DNA from: Chloroflexota bacterium
GTDB taxonomy: Bacteria > Chloroflexota > Anaerolineae > Anaerolineales > Villigracilaceae
DNA: 64,000 bases
Assembly (NCBI GenBank): GCA_016195815.1
Contig: JACPYX010000006.1
Span: forward strand, 1-64,000
Direction: 5' to 3'
Part shown: positions 25,908 through 34,560 of the stretch, piece after piece
How positions within the stretch are numbered: the first letter of the stretch is position 1
Layout of the letters: every line of letters starts with the position of its first letter
Notes under the pieces: model-generated
Told to the model about the DNA's origin: nothing
Seen by the model: the letters and a program-made list of their open reading frames with translations, nothing else
The model's database searches: none
Position numbers and translations under genes: made by a program

Positions 25908-27905
25908 TTATTCTACAATCGTCTGACTCTTGCTGAATGAGTCTGGGACGATGAATTGGTTTTGTCCGGCCGCATCATCCCAGTATTTGCGGTTCCAAAT
26001 ATTGGCGCCGAAGGGAGCGCATTCGGCCAGGCGAAATTCTTCGGGTGTGGTATCTGGCAGCAGGCAGGCCGCGGGCTGGTTCGCTTTATCGGGAGGCGGC
26101 GCAGGCAGAACTCCCGCCAGAGCGTTTTCGTTTCCGGGTGTTGGGAAGCAGGCGAGCTGCCAGTATCCGTTCCCGTCCGGGATGCGGCAATGAGATTGAT
26201 CGGGATATTTGACCACGCCATATGTGCGCGCATCCACAACCACGCCGGATTTGTTGATCAGGCGGACACTGTCGCCGCTGTCGTTGAGCAGGATATTTGT
26301 CATTGATCCGTAGAACACGGCGTGTTCGCCGGTCTTAAGTATCTTGTTCGGCAGCGTATATGGACTGGAGCCGGTGTTTATCTCATCGTCCAGTTTCCAG
26401 CCTGAAAGATTCACGTCCACCGGGCCAAGGTTTTCGATCTCGATGAACTCATCGTTGACATCTATCACGCCGTCGTTGTTCCAATCGAATCCGGCGCGTG
26501 GCAGGAATTCGTTGATGACCATCCGGCCAAATGGGGTTGGGGGCCGCGGGGTTGCCGTTTTAGGCGGGCGGGGCGTGGGCGTAATGGTCACTGTCCAGGC
26601 CCAGTTGGATCCTTTTGGGGTGCCGCGCACGCGATTCCCCACGCAATCTCGGGCATTGCTGGCAGTTGGCCCCGCAAAAGTGAACCATGCCGTTGACGAG
26701 TCCAGCACGGTGCCCCGGCGTTCCATGCTGGAATAATTGAAGGATAGCCCGGCCGGCCATGAGCCGCCATCGGAATTGGCAGTGTCAACCAGGTTGCCAG
26801 GCGGATCTTTTAATTCAAGAATCGCGCCGCTGTTTGACAGGCTGGCGGTGAAGGTTTTATCTATCGTGACATCTGCCGAATTGAAGACGACGCAGGCGGG
26901 GGGAGTGGGTGTATTGCTGGAACTGCGTGCCAATAAATAATAGCCTCCGGCGGGGATGCTGCCCGTCAAGAGAATATCCTGAACGATATTGCGATTCATA
27001 TCCAGGATGAATAAGTGCCAGCCGTTCAGGTTGACAGTATTTAAGCCCGGGTTGTAAAGCTCGATCCATTCGTCGTTTGAGCTGGCGGCCGTCCCGGCCC
27101 AGGCGACTTCGTTAATAATAATGCTAAGCGGCAGGGCGGTTGTGGAAGTGGGCGTTGGGGTGGTTGAACCAGGTGTAAAAGTTGCAGTGGGTGTGTTTGT
27201 TGGAGTGGATGTGTTTGTGGAAGTGGGCGTGTTGGTAGGTGTGAATGTTGGTACGTCGGTAGAGTAGATTGGAGCGCTTGAAATATTTTGTGGGTTACTT
27301 GGGGTGATCAGGGAAAAATCACTTTGATTATCATCTGTATCTTGATAACTGCCTGAAGCCCCGCCGAGTTTGCGCTCATAACTTTTTGAAGGATCTGTTA
27401 GAGGGGATAAAAATATCCCTTCAGCATAAATCGACGAAGAATTCATCCCCACAGAATCAATTTTTAAACCATTTCGATCAAAGACGGCAATTCCACCGGT
27501 ATCGATGATGCCACTCGAATAAGTTTGATCCGGAAGAATCGTCCCGTTATAGCCCCCCGTTGAATTTGTATTAGCGATTAAGTAGTGTTGCCCCGGCGAT
27601 AATATTTTTCTGTTGGAAATAGTCACTTTAACTGATTCGGTCCCGTTTGTGGTTAAAGCTCGTACTTGCCAATTGCTCAAATCAATTGGCCCGCCTGTTC
27701 GATTAAATAATTCAATGAATTCATCATTTCCACCGTTTGGCTCTTGCGTTCGGAATTCACTGATAACTACATCGCCCGGAGAAACCGTTTGCTCCTGCGG
27801 CGCGGCTTTGACGGGAGCCAACGTTGGCATGAGAATTCCAGCCAGCCATCCGGCCAGCAGGAAGATGACGAGCAATCCGCGCACGAGGGGTTTGGAGTGA
27901 AGCAT
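25908..27905 (-). CDS. Secreted lamin-tail-domain protein
   Basis: The 665-aa exported protein has a signal peptide (MLHSKPLVRGLLVIFLLAGWLAG, cut likely after APVKA) and three lamin-tail (LTD) domains. Each begins with an INE/ISE-F/VA-type strand, then NDEFIEL and an LSNW/LNGWHL/LSGWKL turn, at about residues 43-180, 260-405 and 460-570. A Thr/Pro linker lies between domains one and two. The C-terminus is rich in Cys and Pro. Bacterial LTD proteins are thought to be surface or DNA-associated; the role is unknown. TACAAT seven bases before the ATG suggests a leaderless mRNA. Confidence 0.85.
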   Translation of the reverse strand: MLHSKPLVRGLLVIFLLAGWLAGILMPTLAPVKAAPQEQTVSPGDVVISEFRTQEPNGGNDEFIELFNRTGGPIDLSNWQVRALTTNGTESVKVTISNRKILSPGQHYLIANTNSTGGYNGTILPDQTYSSGIIDTGGIAVFDRNGLKIDSVGMNSSSIYAEGIFLSPLTDPSKSYERKLGGASGSYQDTDDNQSDFSLITPSNPQNISSAPIYSTDVPTFTPTNTPTSTNTSTPTNTPTATFTPGSTTPTPTSTTALPLSIIINEVAWAGTAASSNDEWIELYNPGLNTVNLNGWHLFILDMNRNIVQDILLTGSIPAGGYYLLARSSSNTPTPPACVVFNSADVTIDKTFTASLSNSGAILELKDPPGNLVDTANSDGGSWPAGLSFNYSSMERRGTVLDSSTAWFTFAGPTASNARDCVGNRVRGTPKGSNWAWTVTITPTPRPPKTATPRPPTPFGRMVINEFLPRAGFDWNNDGVIDVNDEFIEIENLGPVDVNLSGWKLDDEINTGSSPYTLPNKILKTGEHAVFYGSMTNILLNDSGDSVRLINKSGVVVDARTYGVVKYPDQSHCRIPDGNGYWQLACFPTPGNENALAGVLPAPPPDKANQPAACLLPDTTPEEFRLAECAPFGANIWNRKYWDDAAGQNQFIVPDSFSKSQTIVE

Positions 27906-27912
27906 CTTGGCA

Positions 27913-27918
27913 ATTGTA
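27913..27918 (-). promoter_or_regulatory. -10 box of the lamin-tail gene
   Basis: TACAAT on the minus strand is seven bases before the ATG at 27905, with no ribosome binding site between. It belongs to the leaderless-type starts in this window. Confidence 0.5.
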
Positions 27919-28022
27919 GCAGAAAGCAAATGCGGCGCAGAACAAACAGCGGAGACGCGTTCAAACGTCCCTGTGGAAGATGCCGCTGAAACGGAATCCC
28001 GCGCCGGGTCGGGGAAGAGGCG

Positions 28023-28283
28023 TCAGCGCGGGGTGATGTTCAGTTTGATGGCCGTGCGGACTTTGTCCTCGATCTGTACGTCCACAAATTCTGGAACGCA
28101 GACCACTTCGATGCCGTCGTTTTTGAGGTAGCCAGTGGCGAGAGCCAGCGCTTTGATAGCCTGATTCACGGCTCCGGCGCCGATGGCCTGCACTTCCGCG
28201 TGTTTGTGTTCTCTAATAACCCCGGCAATTGCCCCAGCAACGGCAGAAGTGCGTGAGTTTGCGGAAACTTTGATCATATCCAT
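28023..28283 (-). CDS. spoVS: Stage V sporulation protein S homologue
   Basis: The 86-aa protein matches the small Alba-like SpoVS family over its whole length, from MDMIKVSANSRTSAVAGAIAGVIREH to DKVRTAIKLNI. GGAGG five bases before the ATG at 28283 fixes the start. SpoVS occurs in many non-sporulating lineages including Chloroflexi and Deinococcus-Thermus, and is thought to bind nucleic acid. No other sporulation gene is present here, so a role in sporulation is not implied. Confidence 0.95.
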   Translation of the reverse strand: MDMIKVSANSRTSAVAGAIAGVIREHKHAEVQAIGAGAVNQAIKALALATGYLKNDGIEVVCVPEFVDVQIEDKVRTAIKLNITPR

Positions 28284-28447
28284 GTGGGCCTCCACGCAAA
28301 AGGGTAGTGAGGGGCTTGCTTAAAATAATTGTACGAGATTTTGAAGCCTGATTCAAGCCTTACTCTGGTGGGGGCGGCAATCGCTGGATTTGAAGCTATA
28401 ATGCCGCCTAAGGCGAAATGAAAAACCCGTTTTTGACAGGAGCGATG

Positions 28448-28918
28448 ATGAATCCCAATGAACAACTTATCTACGATTTTTATAGCGCTTTCCAGGCCCG
28501 CGACGGCGGCAAAATGGTTTCTTTTTATCACCCAAACGTGGATTTTTCAGACGCTGCCTTCGGCGAACTGCATGGGCGACAGGCTACAGCCATGTGGCGG
28601 ATGTTGTGCGCGCGCGGCGCTGACTTGAAGATCGCGTTTGAGCGCATCCACGCCGACGATAAAACGGGGAGCGCCCACTGGGAAGCCTGGTACACCTTTT
28701 CGGCCACCGGGCGCAAAGTGCACAATGTGATCGAGGCGACTTTTGCTTTCAAAGATGGGAAGATCATCGAACATCGCGACCGCTTCAACTTTTGGCGATG
28801 GGCCGCGCAGGCACTTGGGCCGCTGGGCCTGTTACTGGGTTGGACGCCGTATCTGCAGGGCAAAGTCCGCGCCCAGGCGTTGAGCGGGCTGGAAGCGTTT
28901 ATGAAGAAAAACGCTTGA
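28448..28918 (+). CDS. SnoaL/NTF2-like protein
   Basis: The 156-aa protein has the NTF2-like fold pattern: the N-terminal helix NEQLIYDFYSAFQARDGGKMVSFYHPNVDFSD, then HGRQA and a beta-rich half ending KIIEHRDRFNFWRW. It resembles the ketosteroid-isomerase-like SnoaL group. A C-terminal extension of about 40 residues is more hydrophobic. AGGAG lies before tandem ATGs at 28445 and 28448. The reaction, if any, is unknown. Confidence 0.8.
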   Translation: MNPNEQLIYDFYSAFQARDGGKMVSFYHPNVDFSDAAFGELHGRQATAMWRMLCARGADLKIAFERIHADDKTGSAHWEAWYTFSATGRKVHNVIEATFAFKDGKIIEHRDRFNFWRWAAQALGPLGLLLGWTPYLQGKVRAQALSGLEAFMKKNA

Positions 28919-28966
28919 ATTTTATAAAGCAAAATCTTTTTGCAAATAAAGGATCGAAGCAAAAAC

Positions 28967-29509
28967 ATGTACATCAGACAAACCTCGGGTTTTCCGCCTT
29001 TTCAGCAGGGCGGGCTGGATTCATTGTGCGGCCTGTATAGTATTGTCAATGCCGAGAGATTTATCAATCGCTCCTCCGACGAAAACGTGCAGCAGCTTTT
29101 TAATGGCATTGTCCACTATCTTGCGCGCAAGAGGTTGTTGGCAAAACTTTTGATCGGCGGGGTCATTCACACGCAAATGCTGCTGATCCTGGATCGGGTG
29201 GTGGGCAGGGAACGAATACCGAATGTGCAAATTCCCTGGCGCGGCGTTCCCAACCCGGATTTGACTACGTTCTGGAAGTCCATGCAAAATTTTCTAGACG
29301 GGACTCCCGGACGGGCAATCATCCTCGGCATCAACGGCTTCCACGATCACTGGACGGTGATCGAAACCATCACGAACAGGTCAATTCATTTATATGATTC
29401 TTCTTTGATCAAACGACTGCCGCGCTCATCCTGTACAACGGTCTATGCCACCTGGAAACGCAAACATTTGCTTTTGCCCGCGCAGACATATTTTTTATCG
29501 AATAATTAG
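28967..29509 (+). CDS. Papain-like cysteine peptidase family protein, orphan
   Basis: The 180-aa protein has no signal peptide. Cys21 lies in GGLDSLCGLYSIVNA, His128 in FHDHWTVIE and Asp144 in HLYDSS. That Cys-His-Asp order and spacing fit a C39-like or papain-like fold, and the QGGLDSLCGLYS block looks like a nucleophile helix. The middle (residues 40-110) is Leu-rich and not recognised. It stands alone between an NTF2-like protein and an aminotransferase, with no partner gene suggesting bacteriocin processing. The start at 28967 is preferred because homology-like sequence begins there; an ATG at 28940 would add nine residues. Confidence 0.6.
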   Translation: MYIRQTSGFPPFQQGGLDSLCGLYSIVNAERFINRSSDENVQQLFNGIVHYLARKRLLAKLLIGGVIHTQMLLILDRVVGRERIPNVQIPWRGVPNPDLTTFWKSMQNFLDGTPGRAIILGINGFHDHWTVIETITNRSIHLYDSSLIKRLPRSSCTTVYATWKRKHLLLPAQTYFLSNN

Positions 29510-29743
29510 ATCAACAGGGACTTCGCTTATGTGGGTTTCGCGCTTGAACGGCGAGGTCTCAAGTGCGCAAGCGGAAGTTGCCGTGGATGGTTTGCGGCGG
29601 GTCAGAACGAAATCTGACAAATTTGTGATTTCTGTCATGCCCGCGAATGTTGCGCTGCGAAGTGAAAGTGAGTAAGATTAAGTTGCCATGATACGAGTTC
29701 TGGCACTAGACCTTCCGGGCATTAAATTGCCGTGAAGTCAGCG
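29510..29743. other. Intergenic region before the aminotransferase leader
   Basis: One 48-codon open frame (29529-29675) has no ribosome binding site and no recognisable motif. The rest could be a transcribed leader, since it runs into the terminator at 29744-29780. I could not match it to a known riboswitch. Confidence 0.4.
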
Positions 29744-29780
29744 AGCCTGACGGGTACCAACGTACCTGCCAGGCTTTTTT
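29744..29780 (+). terminator. Terminator or attenuator before the aminotransferase gene
   Basis: A stem agcctg/caggct with an inner ggtac/gtacc helix is followed by six T residues. It lies 24 bases before the ATG of a same-strand gene, with the Shine-Dalgarno AAGGAG in between. It may end transcription from upstream or regulate the aminotransferase. Confidence 0.75.
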
Positions 29781-29803
29781 CATCCCTGTACCAAGGAGTA
29801 TAA

Positions 29804-31042
29804 ATGCAAACACCCTGGGAGTATCGTTACGCCCACCGCACACAAAAAATGGGAAGCTCGGTCATCCGCGAATTACTAAAACTGACCGAACAACCCGATA
29901 TCATTTCCTTCGCAGGCGGCTTGCCTGCCCCGGATGTCTTTCCCCTCAAGGAATTCAAGGAAGCCTGTAACGTTGTGTTGGAAACGGTCGGCGCACAGGC
30001 TTTGCAATACAGCACCACAGAAGGCCACCGCCCGCTGCGAGAGATGATCGCCCGCCATACTGCCCGTTACAGCGTCGAAGTTAGCCCCGACAATATTTTG
30101 ATCACATCCGGTTCGCAACAAGCCCTCGACTTTATCGGGCGCTTGTTCATCAATCGCGGCGATTACGTTGTGGTCGAATCGCCGACCTATCTTGGCGCTT
30201 TGCAGGCTTGGAATGCGTATGGCGCGCAATATATTTCCGTCCGCACCGACGAGAATGGCATGGTCGTTGACGAGCTTGAAGCCGCTTTACGCGTCGGACC
30301 GAAATTCATCTATGTTCTGCCCAATTTTCAAAACCCAAGCGGTGTGACGCTCAGCCTTGAGCGGCGCAAAAAGCTGATCGAACTGGCCGACAAATACGGC
30401 GTCCCGATTATCGAAGACGACCCGTACGGGCAGTTGCGTTATGAGGGTGAGCACCTGCCGTCCGTCGTTTGCCTCGATAGTCAGTTCCGCGGCAGGAACG
30501 GCGGGACATATAGCGGCAACGTCATCTATCTCAGTACGTTTTCAAAACTTCTCGCTCCCGGCTTGCGTTTGGCATGGGTCATCGCGCCGGAACAGGTTAT
30601 TCGGAAACTGGTGATGACCAAACAGGCCGCCGACCTGCACACTTCGTCCTTTAATCAATATGTGGCGCACGAGGTTGCAAAAAACGGTTTTCTTGACGAA
30701 CATGTCAAGGTGATTCGCTCCACGTACAAAGAACGCCGCGATGTCATGCTCGAAATGATGGATGAAATGTTTCCGGCCGAGGTCACCTGGACGCGCCCTC
30801 ACGGCGGCATGTTCTTATGGGGCATGATGCCCGAAGGCATAGATGCGGCGGAAGTTCTCAAAGTTGCCATTGACCGCAAAGTGGCTTTCGTGCCCGGCGC
30901 GTCTTTCCACGCCACCGGTGGAGGCGCAAACACCATGCGCATCAACTTCTCGTATTCGGCGCCAGACATAATCCGCGAGGGCGTTACAAGATTGGCAACG
31001 ACCTTGAAGGAAGCAATCCACAAAAACGGGCACAAGCCATAA
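29804..31042 (+). CDS. PLP-dependent aminotransferase, LysN/2-aminoadipate type
   Basis: The 412-aa fold-type I aminotransferase has Lys248 in STFSKLLAPGLRLAW as the PLP Schiff-base lysine. The N-terminal block is PDIISFAGGLPAPDVFP, NFQNPSGVTLSLERRK is the Asn-containing PLP loop, and EDDPYGQLRYEG follows. This is the pattern of the LysN/ARO8-like group that transaminates 2-aminoadipate, aromatic or branched-chain amino acids. Substrate cannot be fixed from sequence. CAAGGAG precedes the ATG. The terminator-like hairpin just upstream suggests attenuation. Confidence 0.9.
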   Translation: MQTPWEYRYAHRTQKMGSSVIRELLKLTEQPDIISFAGGLPAPDVFPLKEFKEACNVVLETVGAQALQYSTTEGHRPLREMIARHTARYSVEVSPDNILITSGSQQALDFIGRLFINRGDYVVVESPTYLGALQAWNAYGAQYISVRTDENGMVVDELEAALRVGPKFIYVLPNFQNPSGVTLSLERRKKLIELADKYGVPIIEDDPYGQLRYEGEHLPSVVCLDSQFRGRNGGTYSGNVIYLSTFSKLLAPGLRLAWVIAPEQVIRKLVMTKQAADLHTSSFNQYVAHEVAKNGFLDEHVKVIRSTYKERRDVMLEMMDEMFPAEVTWTRPHGGMFLWGMMPEGIDAAEVLKVAIDRKVAFVPGASFHATGGGANTMRINFSYSAPDIIREGVTRLATTLKEAIHKNGHKP

Positions 31043-31314
31043 TCAACAAAACATGATTCACCCCAAATTTAATTGTGGTGTCTTTGGAGACAAGTAAAAG
31101 AGAACAGCCGCGGATTTGACGGATTTACACGAAGAAGACCCGACGCGCTTGCAAGTCGGGTCTTTAGATTCCGGGGTGGTTTTGTTTTTTGGAGTGAAGA
31201 GTTCTATGAGCTTTTAATTTTCTCGCCGCAACGGAAAAAACAAGAAACATTTGTGTCAATTCGTGACCGAATCTTTAAATTGGAGTGAGTCATGTTTCAT
31301 CATGATATCTATTT
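31043..31314. other. Intergenic region with hairpin and repeat-like words
   Basis: A 10-bp perfect stem (aagacccgac 31135-31144 with gtcgggtctt 31155-31164) sits between two convergent genes but has no good T tract. Flanking stretches (cggatttgacggatttacacg at about 31111-31131, and tttgtgtcaattcgtgac at about 31253-31270) resemble the cacggattacacgg-type dispersed words common in environmental genomes. Confidence 0.45.
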
Positions 31315-32664
31315 TTATTCTTCCACATAAGGCACATACTCGGCGCGCGCAATACCTTGCGCGATGGCCGTTGTTGCCACTGCACGTGCCACAGCGCGAT
31401 GCACTTCTTTATCCAATGGGCTTGGCACCAACTCGCCAGGCGGAGTCATATCCGCAATGGTTTGAGCGGCAGCCACCAGCATCTCATGCGTAATACGCGA
31501 AGCATTCGCATCCACCACGCCGCGGAAGATGCCGGGGAAGCCCAACACATTATTGACCATCTTGCCGTCTGCCGCAAACGCCGCGCCTTGCGCCAAAGCC
31601 TGATCCGGGTCTATCTCCGGATTTGGATTTGACAACGCCAGAATGATCTGCCCTTTGTGAACCATTCCGGGCTTGATGAGTCCCGGCGCGCCGGTCGTGG
31701 CGATCACAATATCGCACTTCTCCATTATTTCGCTCAGGCTGGACCCTTGGCCGCCCACAGCCTCGAAATGCTGGATTGCCTCTGCCGACAAATCCGTGCC
31801 CAACACAGCGTTGCCTGTCAGCCTCATCAACATTTTTGCAATTGCATATCCCGCCGCGCCCAGGCCGACCTGCCCGATGACCGCCTTTTTGATATCGGTA
31901 TTCGTCTGGCGGCAGGCATTGGTCAGCGCCGCCACACATACAACCGCCGTGCCATGCTGGTCATCGTGCATGACCGGAATATCCAGCGTTTTCTGCAGAC
32001 GCTCTTCGATCTCAAAGCAACGCGGCGCAGAAATATCTTCCAATTGGATCGCGGCAAAGGTGGGCGCGATAGCCGTTATTGCCGCGACGATTTCATCCGG
32101 GTTCTTGGTGTTGAGCAGGATCGGCACGCCCGAAAGCCCGACCAGTGATTCCATCAACATGGCTTTGCCTTCCATCACGGGCATCGCCGCAAGCGGACCG
32201 ATGTCACCAAGTCCGAGCACGGCGGTCCCGTCTGTTACGATGGCGACCATGTGACTTGTACTGGTATACAAGCGCGCCATCGAGGGGTCCTTGGCGATCT
32301 TGAGGCATACCTCTGCCACACCGGGCGTGTAGACCAGCCGCAGTGTTGCCATTGAATCGATCGGGAAGCGCGAACGGATGGCGATCTTGCCCTTTTGATG
32401 AAGCTCCAGCACCTCGTCGCGGACTTGTAGAATCTTGGTGCCGGGATTGGCCGCCATCGCTTTGACGACCTTATCGATATGCTCAGTGTCTTCGGCATAG
32501 ATCGTAATATCGCGGACGACCGAACGGGATGTCTCGGTCATCAGATCAATATCGCCGACCGTGCCTCCCGAATCAGAGATGGCTGCCAGCAGGCGGGCAA
32601 GTTGCCCAACTGACTGGTCATTACGAACGCGCACCGTGCGCATGATCTTTCGTTCCCAGGCCAT
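31315..32664 (-). CDS. NAD(P)-dependent malic enzyme with N-terminal ACT domain
   Basis: Malic enzyme decarboxylates malate to pyruvate. The 449-aa protein has an ACT-type regulatory domain (about residues 8-80), then the short bacterial malic enzyme. VYTPGVAEVC carries the catalytic Tyr, TDGTAVLGLGDIG and DISAPRCFEIE (metal site) follow, and the Rossmann motif GLGAAGYAIAK marks the NAD domain. The ACT domain implies allosteric control, perhaps by an amino acid. AAGGAAATACT precedes the ATG. No phosphotransacetylase-like domain is fused. Confidence 0.94.
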   Translation of the reverse strand: MAWERKIMRTVRVRNDQSVGQLARLLAAISDSGGTVGDIDLMTETSRSVVRDITIYAEDTEHIDKVVKAMAANPGTKILQVRDEVLELHQKGKIAIRSRFPIDSMATLRLVYTPGVAEVCLKIAKDPSMARLYTSTSHMVAIVTDGTAVLGLGDIGPLAAMPVMEGKAMLMESLVGLSGVPILLNTKNPDEIVAAITAIAPTFAAIQLEDISAPRCFEIEERLQKTLDIPVMHDDQHGTAVVCVAALTNACRQTNTDIKKAVIGQVGLGAAGYAIAKMLMRLTGNAVLGTDLSAEAIQHFEAVGGQGSSLSEIMEKCDIVIATTGAPGLIKPGMVHKGQIILALSNPNPEIDPDQALAQGAAFAADGKMVNNVLGFPGIFRGVVDANASRITHEMLVAAAQTIADMTPPGELVPSPLDKEVHRAVARAVATTAIAQGIARAEYVPYVEE

Positions 32665-32718
32665 AGTATTTCCTTTCGATGCTTGTAGAGGGCATCGCGC
32701 TGCTGTGCCCTACATATT

Positions 32719-33426
32719 TTACAGAGTTTGGACGACAGAAATCAATTGGTCAAACGACCCGATGATCGGACATTCGGCATCGGGGAAGATTCGGCGCGGG
32801 TCGTAGAGCACCGGCTGAAGTCCCGCGCGCCGCGCACCGATCGCATCTGCAAAATAATTGTCGCCGACGTATACCGCCTCGGACGGTTTTACATCCGCGC
32901 GTTTGCAGGCATGGATAAATATCTCTCGGTTGGGTTTGAATGAATTGACTTCGCCGGCGGCAAGTGAAAAAATAAAAAAGGGTGCCAGTCCCAGTTTCTC
33001 GAGTTCCTGTTGATAGGACTGCTCGCGATTTGACACGACCGCCATTTTGTAGCCGGCATTCTGAAGGCCGGCCAGCATAGGTACGACATCCTCAGGCACA
33101 ACATTTTTCGGTCTATAAGACTCTTCCATGTATTGAGAAACTTTTAGCGAAAGAGTTTTCACCTGTTCTTTGGACGCACCCAGCGCCGCCAGCTGTCGAT
33201 GGCAGTAATGAAGCCAGAAATCAGCTTCATTGGGGTATTTTAGTTTGTCGTTTTGCAGTTCAATCGAGTGGGCCCAGTAGTAATTTTCCCAGCGGATCGC
33301 GCGCAGACGATCTTCGTCGTTAATGGGCAAGCCGAGCAGCGCGGCGTAGTCCGCAAAAACCTCCCCGCCTGAGGGGAGGTTGTGACGAAGTGTTCCGTCG
33401 AGGTCGAAGAAGATGGCTTTTATCAT
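32719..33426 (-). CDS. HAD-superfamily hydrolase
   Basis: The 235-aa protein has all HAD motifs: FFDLDGTL (nucleophile Asp), SNRE (motif II), a Lys in FKPNREIF (motif III) and YVGDNYFADAIGARRAG (motif IV). A helical cap follows motif I, as in subclass I phosphatases such as the Gph/YjjG groups. The substrate is unknown. It lies 51 bases downstream of moaA. The short gap contains a repeat-like word (gggttgaaggttggg, 33427-33441) directly before the start codon and no ribosome binding site. Confidence 0.9.
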   Translation of the reverse strand: MIKAIFFDLDGTLRHNLPSGGEVFADYAALLGLPINDEDRLRAIRWENYYWAHSIELQNDKLKYPNEADFWLHYCHRQLAALGASKEQVKTLSLKVSQYMEESYRPKNVVPEDVVPMLAGLQNAGYKMAVVSNREQSYQQELEKLGLAPFFIFSLAAGEVNSFKPNREIFIHACKRADVKPSEAVYVGDNYFADAIGARRAGLQPVLYDPRRIFPDAECPIIGSFDQLISVVQTL

Positions 33427-33477
33427 GGGTTGAAGGTTGGGTAATGGAGGCGGACGATTGCAGCAATAGTCTATGGT

Positions 33478-34458
33478 CTATCCGCCAATTTCATTCATTG
33501 CCCGATTAAGCGGAATGATGCCCTCGGCAAGGCCATGTCCCCACGGTTTCTGCCAGACGCCGTCGAGGAGTAACTGCCGCAACTCATCCAGCGAAGCGCC
33601 GGCGCGCAACGGTGTAAGTAAATCCACTTCCTTCTCGCGCAACAGGCACAGGCGCAGGCGCCCATCGGCAGTGAGGCGGGCGCGTGTACAGGCGGAGCAG
33701 AACGGATGCGTAACCGATGAAATAAAGCCTACGTCACCTTGCGCGCCGGGAAGATGAAAGACACGCGCTTCCCCGTCGAGTTTGCCATCGTTGGAAGCCT
33801 CCATCCTGCCCAGTTTGGATTCGATCCTGTCCTGGATCTGCGCGGCGGTGATGATCTGTTCGGTCTGCACATCGGTCACGTCTGCGAAGGGCATCATTTC
33901 GATGAAACGGATCTGCCAGGGATGTTCAACGGTCAACCGCGCCAGGTCAACCACATCTTCTTCGTTATAACCTTTGACCACGACCGCGTTCAATTTAATC
34001 GGCGTTAGGCCTGCTTTTTCGGCGGCCAGAATTCCATCCCATACATCCTGCAATTTTCCCCAGCGGGTAAGGCGGTGGAATTTTTCAGGGTCTAAAGTAT
34101 CAATGCTGACGTTGACGCGATGCAGACCGGCGTCAGCCAAAGGTTGGGCCAGTTTTTTGAGCAGGACACCGTTAGTGGTCATGGATACGGAGCGGACGCC
34201 TTCCGTCGAAACGATGCCCCGCACCAGGTCCACAACATGGGCGCGCACGGTCGGTTCGCCGCCCGTCAGCCTGATCTTGTCGAATCCCAAACTGGCGAAC
34301 AGGCGCGTCAGTAAGAGAATCTCGTCGTCCTGCATCAATTCCGGGTTTGGACGGAATGTCTGATCCTCGGTCATACAATAGATACAGCGCAAGTTACAGT
34401 GGTCGGTGAGACTGATGCGCAAATAATGAATATTGCGCCCGAAACGGTCAATTGCCAT
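33478..34458 (-). CDS. moaA: GTP 3',8-cyclase (molybdenum cofactor synthesis)
   Basis: MoaA is a radical SAM enzyme for the first step of molybdopterin synthesis. The 326-aa protein has the SAM-cluster motif CNLRCIYC, the C-terminal second cluster FCSACTRARL plus a later Cys in RLRLCLL, and the terminal double glycine (IGG) needed in this family. The ATG at 34458 is chosen because TATAAT lies six bases before it and the conserved region starts there, which implies a leaderless mRNA. It is the only cofactor gene in the window; msrP is a likely user of the cofactor. Confidence 0.95.
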   Translation of the reverse strand: MAIDRFGRNIHYLRISLTDHCNLRCIYCMTEDQTFRPNPELMQDDEILLLTRLFASLGFDKIRLTGGEPTVRAHVVDLVRGIVSTEGVRSVSMTTNGVLLKKLAQPLADAGLHRVNVSIDTLDPEKFHRLTRWGKLQDVWDGILAAEKAGLTPIKLNAVVVKGYNEEDVVDLARLTVEHPWQIRFIEMMPFADVTDVQTEQIITAAQIQDRIESKLGRMEASNDGKLDGEARVFHLPGAQGDVGFISSVTHPFCSACTRARLTADGRLRLCLLREKEVDLLTPLRAGASLDELRQLLLDGVWQKPWGHGLAEGIIPLNRAMNEIGG

Positions 34459-34464
34459 GGATGG

Positions 34465-34470
34465 ATTATA
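34465..34470 (-). promoter_or_regulatory. -10 box of moaA, leaderless type
   Basis: Perfect TATAAT on the minus strand ends six bases before the ATG at 34458. No Shine-Dalgarno fits in the gap. The -35 region is not close to consensus. Confidence 0.6.
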
Positions 34471-34560
34471 TAACCGATTTGGGTAATTGACGGGAGACAC
34501 TAGCCATGCTATTATCCTGTAACATTATTTTTTATTTTGTACTTTATAAAAGGAGCAATT

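Noticed and set aside
28023-28283. Evidence that the organism forms endospores
   Set aside because: SpoVS alone is widespread in non-spore-formers and no other sporulation gene is present.
29529-29675. A 48-codon open frame before the aminotransferase
   Set aside because: No ribosome binding site, no hydrophobic or conserved pattern, and poor position relative to the terminator; left as intergenic.
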